Positions 36,529 to 44,883 of a stretch of DNA of 64,000 nt are shown piece by piece. The stretch's first letter is position 1; every line of letters begins with the position of its first letter. Below the pieces are notes generated by a model. The model saw only the letters and a list, made by a program, of their open reading frames with translations, had not been told where the DNA came from and ran no database searches. The DNA comes from Glaciecola blandensis (GTDB taxonomy: Bacteria; Pseudomonadota; Gammaproteobacteria; Enterobacterales; Alteromonadaceae): positions 248,001 through 312,000 of the forward strand of contig NZ_JAVRIE010000004.1 in assembly GCF_031846165.1 (NCBI RefSeq), in the 5' to 3' direction. Made by a program: the position numbers and the translations under genes.

Positions 36529-37350
36529 TTAAAAATCGTTCGCCATTTCGCCTGCGCGTCTTACGGCAGCTTGCATCGCTTTGCTCACAATGGATTCAAG
36601 TTGGTTGTCTTGAAAGGTACAGATCGCTTCATGGGTTGTACCACCCTTAGATGTAACTTGGGCCCGAAGTTCACTTAATTCAAGTTCTGGATTGTGACAA
36701 ATCATTTCTGCGCTGCCTAACAGGGCCTGTTGGACTAACAAACGAGCGTCATCTTTGCTCATGCCCATTGCCATGGCTTCATCTTGCATGGCTTGCGCGA
36801 ATAGGAACAGGTAAGCAGGGCTGCTGCCGGCGGCGGCAATAACCGTATTTATCTGTTCGTCAGTATCGACCCAAAGGGTTTTGCCAACGTGATTTAACAC
36901 AAAAGCAATGAAATCTCGGTCTTCTAGGTCAACTGACTCTGGAGCGTATAAACCAGTCATGCCTAAGCTTAGAGACGAGGGAGTATTCGGCATGGTACGA
37001 ACTACTTTGGCGTAATCACCCAGCATTTCCATTAAGCGACCGGTGGTGATACCAGCAGCAATGGACACCATTAGCTTGCCTTGAATGTCGCAATGTTCTA
37101 TTAAGTCTTTGCAGGTGTCGGCCATGATTTGTGGTTTCACCGATAGGATAACAACGTCGCCCTTGTCGCATGCTTCATGATTCGATTGTGTTGTCACAAT
37201 ACCAAAGTCTTTTTCTAATGCGTCGAGTTTAGGTCGTGAGGGGTTGGAGGCAGTAATCAACTTGGGATCGTAGCCACCTTTTACCAAACCACTAATAATA
37301 CTTCTGGGCATATTTCCCGCGCCAATAAAACTCAGTCTACGTGCTTGCAT
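36529..37350 (-). CDS. proC: Pyrroline-5-carboxylate reductase
   Basis: A 273-residue enzyme for the last step of proline synthesis. N-terminal FIGAGNMPRSIISGL dinucleotide motif, VRTMPNTPSSL, and C-terminal QVTSKGGTTHEAI are clear. A strong AAGGAG precedes the ATG. Middle gene of the yggS-proC-yggT operon, 35 nt after yggS. Confidence 0.96.
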   Translation of the reverse strand: MQARRLSFIGAGNMPRSIISGLVKGGYDPKLITASNPSRPKLDALEKDFGIVTTQSNHEACDKGDVVILSVKPQIMADTCKDLIEHCDIQGKLMVSIAAGITTGRLMEMLGDYAKVVRTMPNTPSSLSLGMTGLYAPESVDLEDRDFIAFVLNHVGKTLWVDTDEQINTVIAAAGSSPAYLFLFAQAMQDEAMAMGMSKDDARLLVQQALLGSAEMICHNPELELSELRAQVTSKGGTTHEAICTFQDNQLESIVSKAMQAAVRRAGEMANDF

Positions 37351-37385
37351 GGATCTCCTTTATTTCACTAAATAGCATGTTGAAA

Positions 37386-38075
37386 CTAGTCGCGAGCGCC
37401 AAATATAGCAGTACCAATCCGGACCATTGTTGATCCGTTTTCGATTGCTGCACACAAATCGGCGCTCATACCAATCGATAGGGTATCAAATTGCGGGTAC
37501 TTTTGCTGACAAGTCGCGAATAAGTCATGCATTTTTTGGAAACTGGCAAGTTGTTCTGATTTCACTTTGCTCGACTTTGGAATAGCCATCAGCCCCCGGA
37601 CTTTAAGCTTAGACAAGGGCGCTAGCTGCTCTAGCAAAGGCATCAGTTCGCTTGGTAGTACACCTGCTTTACTTTCTTCTTCATCGATGTTTATTTGTAC
37701 ACAAATATTCAATGGCTCGGCGAAGGCTGGTCGTTGCTCATTCAAACGACTGGCAATTTTTAAACGGTCGAGTGAATGCATCCAATCGAAATTTTCTGCA
37801 ACTAAACGACTCTTGTTTGACTGCAACGGGCCGATAAAATGCCATGAGATATCAGATAAATGCTTCAGTTCTGCAATTTTGTCGACACCTTCTTGCACAT
37901 AATTTTCGCCAAATGAACGGTGTCCGGCTTCATACGCAAGAACAATATCCGATACCGGTTTGGTTTTACTTACGGCCAACAATTCAATATTGTTCGCAGC
38001 ACGACCAGCCAGTCGCGCGCAATGCTGAATTTCGGCATGAATGGCCTCGAGGTTTTCGGCGATTTGATTTGTCAT
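37386..38075 (-). CDS. YggS family PLP homeostasis protein
   Basis: A 229-residue fold III PLP-binding protein (PLPBP). The PLP lysine lies in LLAVSKTKPV; HFIGPLQSNKSR and LSIGMSADLCAAIENGSTMVRIG are conserved. It buffers intracellular PLP without enzymatic activity. First gene of its operon, divergent from pilT across 82 nt. Confidence 0.95.
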   Translation of the reverse strand: MTNQIAENLEAIHAEIQHCARLAGRAANNIELLAVSKTKPVSDIVLAYEAGHRSFGENYVQEGVDKIAELKHLSDISWHFIGPLQSNKSRLVAENFDWMHSLDRLKIASRLNEQRPAFAEPLNICVQINIDEEESKAGVLPSELMPLLEQLAPLSKLKVRGLMAIPKSSKVKSEQLASFQKMHDLFATCQQKYPQFDTLSIGMSADLCAAIENGSTMVRIGTAIFGARD

Positions 38076-38157
38076 CGTTTGGTTCTCATAAGGTTTATGA
38101 AATTTTCAGTAATACAACACGCGCTCGAAGACGCAACTATTTTTGGAGTCACCCACA

Positions 38158-39201
38158 GTGGATATTAACGAACTATTAGCCTTCAGTGTAAGCAATAAAG
38201 CTTCAGACTTACATTTGACCGCAGGATTACCACCTATCATCCGTGTTGACGGAGAAATGCGGAGACTCAACGTCGACCCACTCGATCATAAACAAGTTCA
38301 TACGCTTATATTCAGTATTATGAATGACATGCAGCGTAAAGAGTACGAAGAAAACCTAGAATGCGATTTCTCTTTTGAAATTAAAGATTTATCTCGCTTC
38401 CGGGTTAATGCTTTTGTACAAAACCGCGGTGCAGCAGCAGTACTACGTACGATCCCAAGTGAAATTTTAACACTTGATCAACTGGGTGCCCCAGAAATCT
38501 TCAAACAAATTATTGATCAGCCAACCGGCATTGTATTGGTAACAGGTGCGACAGGTTCGGGTAAAAGTACCACATTAGCGGCAATGGTAGACCATATTAA
38601 TCAACACAAGCGTGAGCATATACTTACGATTGAAGATCCTATCGAATTCGTGCATCAAAACAAATTGTGCGTGATAAATCAACGTGAAGTCCATCGCGAT
38701 ACGAAAAGTTTTAATAACGCGCTGCGTTCTGCATTGCGGGAAGACCCAGACGTTATTCTAGTGGGTGAGCTACGTGACTTAGAAACTATCCGCTTAGCGA
38801 TATCTGCCGCAGAAACCGGTCACTTAGTATTCGGTACGCTGCATACCAACTCGGCACCAAAAACCATAGATAGAATCATTGATGTATTCCCTGCAGAAGA
38901 AAAGCAAATGATACGTTCAATGCTGTCAGAGTCCTTACGAGCTGTTGTTTCTCAAACGCTACTTAAAAAAGTGGGCGGTGGGCGAGTTGCTGCTCATGAA
39001 ATTATGGTTGGTATTCCTGCCATCAGAAACCTTATCCGTGAAGATAAAGTACCGCAAATGTATTCAGTAATCCAAACCGGGCAGCAACATGGTATGCAAA
39101 CAATGGATCAGTGTTTACAGCGTTTGGTGGCAATGGGTGTAATCACGGCGAATGATGCTGCGTCTAAGTCTACGGACAAAGCGCCTTCTATTGGCATGTA
39201 G
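38158..39201 (+). CDS. pilT: Type IV pilus retraction ATPase PilT
   Basis: A 347-residue hexameric ATPase. Walker A GATGSGKST, Asp box (LTIEDPIEFVH), Walker B VILVGELRDLETI and His box GHLVFGTLHTN, plus the PilT AIRNLIRE retraction motif. The GTG at 38158 gives the standard MDINELLAFS start and has GGAG 9 nt upstream; a TTG at 38143 is less likely. It powers pilus retraction. Next to yggS in divergent orientation and followed by pilU, the usual arrangement. Confidence 0.97.
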   Translation: MDINELLAFSVSNKASDLHLTAGLPPIIRVDGEMRRLNVDPLDHKQVHTLIFSIMNDMQRKEYEENLECDFSFEIKDLSRFRVNAFVQNRGAAAVLRTIPSEILTLDQLGAPEIFKQIIDQPTGIVLVTGATGSGKSTTLAAMVDHINQHKREHILTIEDPIEFVHQNKLCVINQREVHRDTKSFNNALRSALREDPDVILVGELRDLETIRLAISAAETGHLVFGTLHTNSAPKTIDRIIDVFPAEEKQMIRSMLSESLRAVVSQTLLKKVGGGRVAAHEIMVGIPAIRNLIREDKVPQMYSVIQTGQQHGMQTMDQCLQRLVAMGVITANDAASKSTDKAPSIGM

Positions 39202-39222
39202 TTCGTTTAGGAGTATAGAGTT

Positions 39223-40338
39223 ATGATGGGTTTACATCAGTGTTTGCAAGACATGGTAGCGAATGAAGCGTCAGATTTGTTCATCACCGTTGGTATGCCA
39301 GTCAGTGCTAAAATTAACGGTCGAATGACGCCGTTGACGGCAATGAATCTGACCGAAAGTGAAGCACTAGAACTGGTTCATGACGCGATGACGGACAAAC
39401 AAAAAGCCGCATTTGCCGAAGAGAAAGAATGTAACTTTGCTATAGCTGTTGATGGTATTGGCCGTTTTCGTTGCAGCGCATTCTGGCAGCGAGACCAAGC
39501 TGGTATGGTAATACGCCGAATCGTCACTCAGATCCCACAAGCTGATGAGCTTGGCTTACCAACTGTATTGAAAGATATCATCATGGCTAAAAAAGGCCTG
39601 GTGTTGTTCGTTGGAGGCACAGGTACTGGTAAATCGACCTCATTAGCAGCACTTATTGGACATCGAAATCAGAATTCACATGGCCATATCTTAACAATAG
39701 AAGATCCGATTGAATTTGTTCATGATCACAATAATTGTGTCGTCACCCAGCGAGAAGTGGGTATTGATACACACACATTTGACGATGCATTGAAAAGCTC
39801 CCTGAGACAAGCGCCTGATGTTATTTTAATTGGTGAGATCCGTTCCATGGAAACCATGGAATATGCGATGTCTTTTGCCGATACTGGCCATTTGTGTGTA
39901 GCTACCTTGCACGCAAACAACGCAAACCAAGCAATAGAACGTATCATGCACTTGGCGCCACAAGAACTTCACCAAAAACTACGCTTTGACTTAAGCCAAA
40001 ACATTCGTGCCATTGTTGCTCAACAATTGGTGCCCACGATTGATGGTAAGGGGCGTGTAGCCGCTATTGAAGTCTTGTTGAATTCGCCTTTGGTCGCTGA
40101 CCTCATTCAACGCAATGAAATTGGCAGCTTAAAAGAAGCGATGATGAAAGGTAAAGAGCAAGGCATGCAAACTTTTGATATGGCACTGTTCGAACTCGTC
40201 AAACAGAATCGAATCAGTGAAGACCAAGCAATGCACAGTGCTGATTCGCCGAATGATCTACGCTTGATGTTTAAACTATCAAGTGATGAGGGTACAGGCT
40301 TAGGCAGCCTAAGTAACGTCTCAATAGATATGGGTTAA
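39223..40338 (+). CDS. pilU: Type IV pilus ATPase PilU
   Basis: A 371-residue PilT paralogue with Walker A GGTGTGKST, LTIEDPIEFVH, VILIGEIRSMETM and GHLCVATLHANN. It assists PilT in pilus retraction. AGGAG lies before tandem ATGs at 39223 and 39226; 21 nt separate it from pilT. Closed by a terminator. Confidence 0.96.
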   Translation: MMGLHQCLQDMVANEASDLFITVGMPVSAKINGRMTPLTAMNLTESEALELVHDAMTDKQKAAFAEEKECNFAIAVDGIGRFRCSAFWQRDQAGMVIRRIVTQIPQADELGLPTVLKDIIMAKKGLVLFVGGTGTGKSTSLAALIGHRNQNSHGHILTIEDPIEFVHDHNNCVVTQREVGIDTHTFDDALKSSLRQAPDVILIGEIRSMETMEYAMSFADTGHLCVATLHANNANQAIERIMHLAPQELHQKLRFDLSQNIRAIVAQQLVPTIDGKGRVAAIEVLLNSPLVADLIQRNEIGSLKEAMMKGKEQGMQTFDMALFELVKQNRISEDQAMHSADSPNDLRLMFKLSSDEGTGLGSLSNVSIDMG

Positions 40339-40343
40339 ATAAA

Positions 40344-40378
40344 AAAAGGGCAGTGCAGAGAAATCTGACTGCTCTTTT
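40344..40378 (+). terminator. Terminator after pilU
   Basis: AAAAGGGCAGT/ACTGCTCTTTT with one G-T pair and a 13-nt loop; the 3' arm ends in TTTT. It begins 5 nt after the pilU stop. Confidence 0.85.
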
Positions 40379-40381
40379 GTA

Positions 40382-40531
40382 TTATTGCGTAGGCTGTTTC
40401 AGTTTCACTTGGTCTACACTGCAACAGTGCTGATCTCCATAATAGTTATCTTTGTAATTGCAAACTTGGATTTTTTTGTTTTGTTTGATCAGTAATAGTC
40501 GTTGGTTAATTTCTAATATTATCTTTGTCAT
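40382..40531 (-). CDS. Candidate 49-residue small protein
   Basis: An ORF from ATG 40531 to TAA 40382 on the minus strand, with a strong AAGGAG ribosome site 7 nt before the start. It begins MTKIILEINQRLLLI and is basic, with three cysteines (C24 and an adjacent pair C36-C37). No membrane segment. I do not recognise it. It lies between pilU and the 691-residue gene in a region otherwise without genes. Could be a real small protein or a chance frame with a good ribosome site. Confidence 0.5.
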   Translation of the reverse strand: MTKIILEINQRLLLIKQNKKIQVCNYKDNYYGDQHCCSVDQVKLKQPTQ

Positions 40532-40604
40532 ACTTGGCTCCTTTATTTGCCTTATCGTTTCAAGATGTCGTTAAGACAAAGATAGTGAAAATAATTGATT
40601 AAAT

Positions 40605-40637
40605 AAAACGATTTTAATAGATTATAGTAATCGTTTT
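40605..40637. repeat. AT-rich inverted repeat
   Basis: AAAACGATT and AATCGTTTT are separated by 15 nt, followed by more T's on the plus strand, about 110 nt before the 691-residue gene. It could be an operator for a dimeric repressor (Fur/Zur-type sites are AT-rich palindromes) or a weak terminator. Its half-sites do not clearly match a known consensus. Confidence 0.4.
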
Positions 40638-40749
40638 TTTAGATGGGTTATGCTTGTATCCAAATTAGCGCTGCAATGTCATATCACACATGATTGAGTA
40701 GGGATTAAAGCAATAAAAAACAATGCATTCAAAACCAAAAGGAGTTGTT

Positions 40750-42825
40750 ATGAAAAGCAACTTGGTTGTTACTATAGGTGCAAGCGCACTGGTCATCATT
40801 GGCGTTGGCGCCTTTCTATATCCGTTTAATACTCCCGATTCTTCAGAATCAATTACACCATCGGCAGAAATAACTGCAAAGACAGTTGTTATCGAGCAGG
40901 TAAGTGACCAAGCGGCAGCCACTACTACAAAGCAAGCCTCAATCATTACTAAAATAGACTTTAGTGCAAGCGAGCTAAGCTCGATGTACGAAGCGAGTAG
41001 ATTACATAATACCTGTCAGCAAGAACTTTTGAATATCGATTACAGGCAAAAAGTAGTGCGCCAGCGTTTTGATACGGCATTGACCAAAATTAATGATGAG
41101 AAACAATGGGCGTTGGCAGTCATGCATATGCATGAGTTAGGCATAGTAGATGCGCAAGAAGCCTTATCGCAAATTAATCTTTATCAGTTACGACGCTTGC
41201 GTAAAAATTATGAACATCATAATTCGAGCTCAGCTCCAAACCAATTCCAAAAAGACATGATGAAAAATCTACAAGAGATTTCTCTCGCGTTGAATAATGG
41301 TGACTTGAGTCTTTTATCTGAGTCAATGAAGGACTTCCGAGAGTTATCGGAAAAGAAAGGTTTGCTAACACGAGTTAGACAAAAAGAGACGCTACTTTCC
41401 CCTGAGACGATGGTAGGGCACGCCATAGCAACGAAGTCGAATATAAACATTGAAGCTATTCTTAATGTCGTGCCAGCCACACATGCGATGCTAAATCAGG
41501 CGATTCGCTCGGGCGCAGATACCGCTTCTGTCAGTCGCTTACTTACATCTATGGACTTTTCCAATAAGCCTGCTTATACCAAGTACAGAAAGCTTCAAAC
41601 GGCACTTCAAGTTGCAATTGAAACTAACAGTATCGATGTGCTGCAACTGTTATTGGAACAAGATAGTTTGACCAATGTGCAATTTACGTTTTCTCCGGTG
41701 AATATTATTTTGATGCAAGCAATGATTGCCACAGAGCGCGCCGTTTTGAGCGATGAACAATTGGAAATGATATTGCTTTTGCGTAACTTCGAGCATGCTG
41801 CACATCTGTGGCCGAATGAACAATTGAAAAAAATGCAGCTGATGGGATATCCAGGGTCTATCATCAATGACGACCTGCGTGATCAAATGAAGGCTTTGGA
41901 TATAAAGGCTCAAGTTTATCGAAAGCTAGTTAGCGCGCAGCCCAGTAATTTAAATACTGAAACTCGCACTTACTTTGATGATACGGCAGAAAAACTAAAC
42001 CAGAGTCGACGCGAATATGCAGATAAAAAAAGCACTTGTGCGCCTTTAAAACAAGCGTGGAAAAACCAACTTCCTGGCTTGAACATGATCTCTGATATTA
42101 CGCCATTCCTAAAGCCGAACCTATCTTTTGAGGCGCAGGTTGATCATTTAGCCCTGACCTCACCAACCTTAGTCGATGTCTATTACAAACAAAGTTTGAG
42201 CAACACCTCGAATACTGGCGATATCGAGGATGCAGTGGATAGCATTGATGATATTCGAGCTGACTTTTCTCAGCTCTCTCAAGCACTTTCCAAACTTGAA
42301 ATGGATTTATTCCAACGCCAATTTTTAGTTGAAAAATTGTGTGAAGAATTTGACCTAGAGGGCGTTTATGCAAGCTTTCCTTTAGCCCAGTTTATCGACT
42401 ATAACAATACAACGACGGGTAGTTGCTTGTTTGAAATTGCTGACTATTACGGCCAGGTAAAACAAGAGTTTTTCGCTCACCCAGATACTTTTCCGAGCGC
42501 TATCGTACACGAACTAAATAACTATTCGGTTGATGAAGCTATTCGTTTGTTGAACGAATTGGAGAGGCCCGAAGCGAAATATACAGCTGGTTTTCCGAAA
42601 GGCAGAGATGCGCTTATGCTAGCCCTCGATATGGCAAATAGCGCTGGTTTCGAGTATGATTATGGGTCACTTATTTTGGGCTTGCTTGCTCGGACAGAGT
42701 TGACCACTGCGCATTATCGTAGGCTTCATCGCTTAAAAGTAGTCGATATCTTATTATTCGAAAATTTAGCCAGTCAATTTCCAGCAATAGAACAAGCAAG
42801 CTCACAACCTTTTAATATTTTCTAA
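40750..42825 (+). CDS. Unrecognised 691-residue membrane-anchored protein
   Basis: No family recognised. The ATG at 40750 has AAGGAG upstream (the ATG at 40723 does not). Residues ~7-28 form one hydrophobic segment (LVVTIGASALVIIGVGAFLY), which is either a signal anchor or uncleaved signal. The rest is mostly helical and probably periplasmic. Around residues 240-310 it has ankyrin-like helical pairs (LQTALQVAIETNSIDVLQLLLEQDS); there are coiled-coil-prone stretches near 470-510. It is 15 nt upstream of, and probably co-transcribed with, a TonB-dependent receptor. A helper role for that receptor is inference. Confidence 0.72.
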   Translation: MKSNLVVTIGASALVIIGVGAFLYPFNTPDSSESITPSAEITAKTVVIEQVSDQAAATTTKQASIITKIDFSASELSSMYEASRLHNTCQQELLNIDYRQKVVRQRFDTALTKINDEKQWALAVMHMHELGIVDAQEALSQINLYQLRRLRKNYEHHNSSSAPNQFQKDMMKNLQEISLALNNGDLSLLSESMKDFRELSEKKGLLTRVRQKETLLSPETMVGHAIATKSNINIEAILNVVPATHAMLNQAIRSGADTASVSRLLTSMDFSNKPAYTKYRKLQTALQVAIETNSIDVLQLLLEQDSLTNVQFTFSPVNIILMQAMIATERAVLSDEQLEMILLLRNFEHAAHLWPNEQLKKMQLMGYPGSIINDDLRDQMKALDIKAQVYRKLVSAQPSNLNTETRTYFDDTAEKLNQSRREYADKKSTCAPLKQAWKNQLPGLNMISDITPFLKPNLSFEAQVDHLALTSPTLVDVYYKQSLSNTSNTGDIEDAVDSIDDIRADFSQLSQALSKLEMDLFQRQFLVEKLCEEFDLEGVYASFPLAQFIDYNNTTTGSCLFEIADYYGQVKQEFFAHPDTFPSAIVHELNNYSVDEAIRLLNELERPEAKYTAGFPKGRDALMLALDMANSAGFEYDYGSLILGLLARTELTTAHYRRLHRLKVVDILLFENLASQFPAIEQASSQPFNIF

Positions 42826-42840
42826 TAGGATTTTATTGTA

Positions 42841-44871
42841 GTGCTTATTCCTCGCTTTCATGCTTTCAGCGCACTTTTGCTTGCTGCGTTCTGTTTTTCT
42901 TCTTTTTCAAGCGTTACTTTTGCACAGTCAAAGGAGGAACATGAGCATCATGACGCAGATGAGCATCACGATTCTCATAGCGATGAGCATGAACATGAGG
43001 TTGAAATAATACAAGTAAACTCAACGCGTTCTGGCAGAACAGTTGATAGTGAACCGATTCGAGTTGAAGTAATCAATCAAGAAGAACTGACCGAAAAAGC
43101 TATCATGCGCCCCGGCAATATTTCAATGCTGGTGGCTGAAACAGGCGGCGTCAGAGTGCAAACAACGTCACCTGCTTTGGGTAGCGCAAATATACGGCTA
43201 CAGGGCCTATATGGGCGCTATACGCAACTGTTGAATGACGGTCTACCCTTATATGGCGGTCAGGCAGCTTCCATTGGTTTGTTGCAGATACCCCCGACAG
43301 ACTTAGCAAGAGTAGAAATAATCAAGGGTTCGGCCTCTTCACTCTATGGCGGTTCAGCCATGGGCGGCGTGATAAACTTGATTTCGCGAGAGCCGGGCGA
43401 TGAATTCGAAGCTGAATTATTGTTGAATAGCACAAGTCGTGATGGGCAAGACTTGACCACGTACCTAGCCAGCCCGCTGAATAATTCAAGCGGTGTTTCA
43501 ATTACTGCAGGTGCTCACCATCAAGCTGAGCAAGACTTCGATAACGATGGCTGGATAGATATGGCGGGTTACGAACGCTATACCCTGCGCCCACGCTTGT
43601 TCTGGGAAAGTGACAATGGCGCCCGTGTATACGCGACGGTTGGCGCGATGACTGAGAATCGCGATGGCGGGACTCGCACAAACTTGCTGTTATCAGACGG
43701 TTTTGATTTTCAGCAAAACCAAGACAGCGAACGCTTCGATCTGGGCTTAACTGCCACCGGTCCACTTGCAGATACGTTAACATGGAATGTGCGTAGTTCT
43801 GCCATGACACAACGACATGCTAAACAATTTGGTATAAGAACTGAAGATGATCGCCATGAATCCTATTTGTTGGAAAGCTCAATCTCTGGCTATACTGTGG
43901 ATATGCAATGGGTTGTAGGGGCTGCCTTACAATCGGAGCGCTTTGAGTCAGAAGACTTTCCAATGTTTGATTTTGATTACACCGCACCTGGTATTTTCGG
44001 TCAAGTTGATTATGATTTTAGCGATAACTTATCAAGTTCGGTGAGCGCCAGACTTGACGATCACAGTGAATTTGGTCAACAACTCAGTCCACGAGTGTCG
44101 TTCCTTTACCGCCCCGCATTGTGGACCATCAGAGCTTCATATGGTCAGGGTTATTTTGCGCCAACACCGTTTGTTGAGGAAATTGAAGCTGCCGGCTTGA
44201 GTCGCCTATCCTCGTTAAGCAATATTCAAGAAGAACGAGCCGAAACAGCATCGCTAGATATAGGTTATCAAATCGATAAACTTGAAACTAAACTCACCTT
44301 ATTCTCTTCAAAGGTTGATGGCGTTACTGAATTAGTTGCCTTTTCTGCAGAAAATAACGGCGAGCTAGACCGTGTCCGATTGGTAAATGCTGAAGGAGAA
44401 TCACGTATTTATGGCTCAGAGGTTTTACTGCGGTATAAGTGGAATGACTTCAAACTCACTGCCAGCTATCTGTTTTTAGATGCAACAGAATACGATCAAA
44501 ATACCCAGAGTAGACAAAAGCTTGCTCTTACACCTAAGCACTCAGCGGGTTTAGTCGCTATGTGGGAAAGGCATGGCGAATTTCGTGTGGGATTTGAAGC
44601 GTACTATACTGGTACACAACGCTTAGACGATAACCCTTACCGAAATGACAGTGACACCTACTGGCACTTAGGCTTAATGGGCGAAAAAACGATTGGAAAT
44701 ATTAGTTGGTTTATTAACTTTGAAAACCTTTTAGATATTCGCCAAACCAAAGAAGATCCGCTCGTGCTGCCGTCTCGCTCAGCCGCTGGACAGTGGACCA
44801 CAGACATCTGGTCACGCAACGATGGCTTTATTGTGAATGCTGGCTTGAGAATACGTTTCGGCGGACATTAA
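42841..44871 (+). CDS. TonB-dependent receptor with His-rich N-terminus (metal-type)
   Basis: A 676-residue receptor starting at GTG. Signal peptide to about residue 29 (SSVTFAQS), then a 22-residue His/Asp/Glu-rich segment with eight histidines (EEHEHHDADEHH...). The plug follows (NQEELTEKAIMRPGNIS, IRLQGLYGRYTQLLNDGLPLYGG) and a barrel ending NAGLRIRFGGH. His-rich segments suggest zinc, copper or nickel handling, as in ZnuD-type receptors; ligand not shown. Second gene after the 691-residue protein, convergent with an amylase 12 nt away. Confidence 0.88.
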   Translation: MLIPRFHAFSALLLAAFCFSSFSSVTFAQSKEEHEHHDADEHHDSHSDEHEHEVEIIQVNSTRSGRTVDSEPIRVEVINQEELTEKAIMRPGNISMLVAETGGVRVQTTSPALGSANIRLQGLYGRYTQLLNDGLPLYGGQAASIGLLQIPPTDLARVEIIKGSASSLYGGSAMGGVINLISREPGDEFEAELLLNSTSRDGQDLTTYLASPLNNSSGVSITAGAHHQAEQDFDNDGWIDMAGYERYTLRPRLFWESDNGARVYATVGAMTENRDGGTRTNLLLSDGFDFQQNQDSERFDLGLTATGPLADTLTWNVRSSAMTQRHAKQFGIRTEDDRHESYLLESSISGYTVDMQWVVGAALQSERFESEDFPMFDFDYTAPGIFGQVDYDFSDNLSSSVSARLDDHSEFGQQLSPRVSFLYRPALWTIRASYGQGYFAPTPFVEEIEAAGLSRLSSLSNIQEERAETASLDIGYQIDKLETKLTLFSSKVDGVTELVAFSAENNGELDRVRLVNAEGESRIYGSEVLLRYKWNDFKLTASYLFLDATEYDQNTQSRQKLALTPKHSAGLVAMWERHGEFRVGFEAYYTGTQRLDDNPYRNDSDTYWHLGLMGEKTIGNISWFINFENLLDIRQTKEDPLVLPSRSAAGQWTTDIWSRNDGFIVNAGLRIRFGGH

Positions 44872-44883
44872 TCCAGCGTAGCT

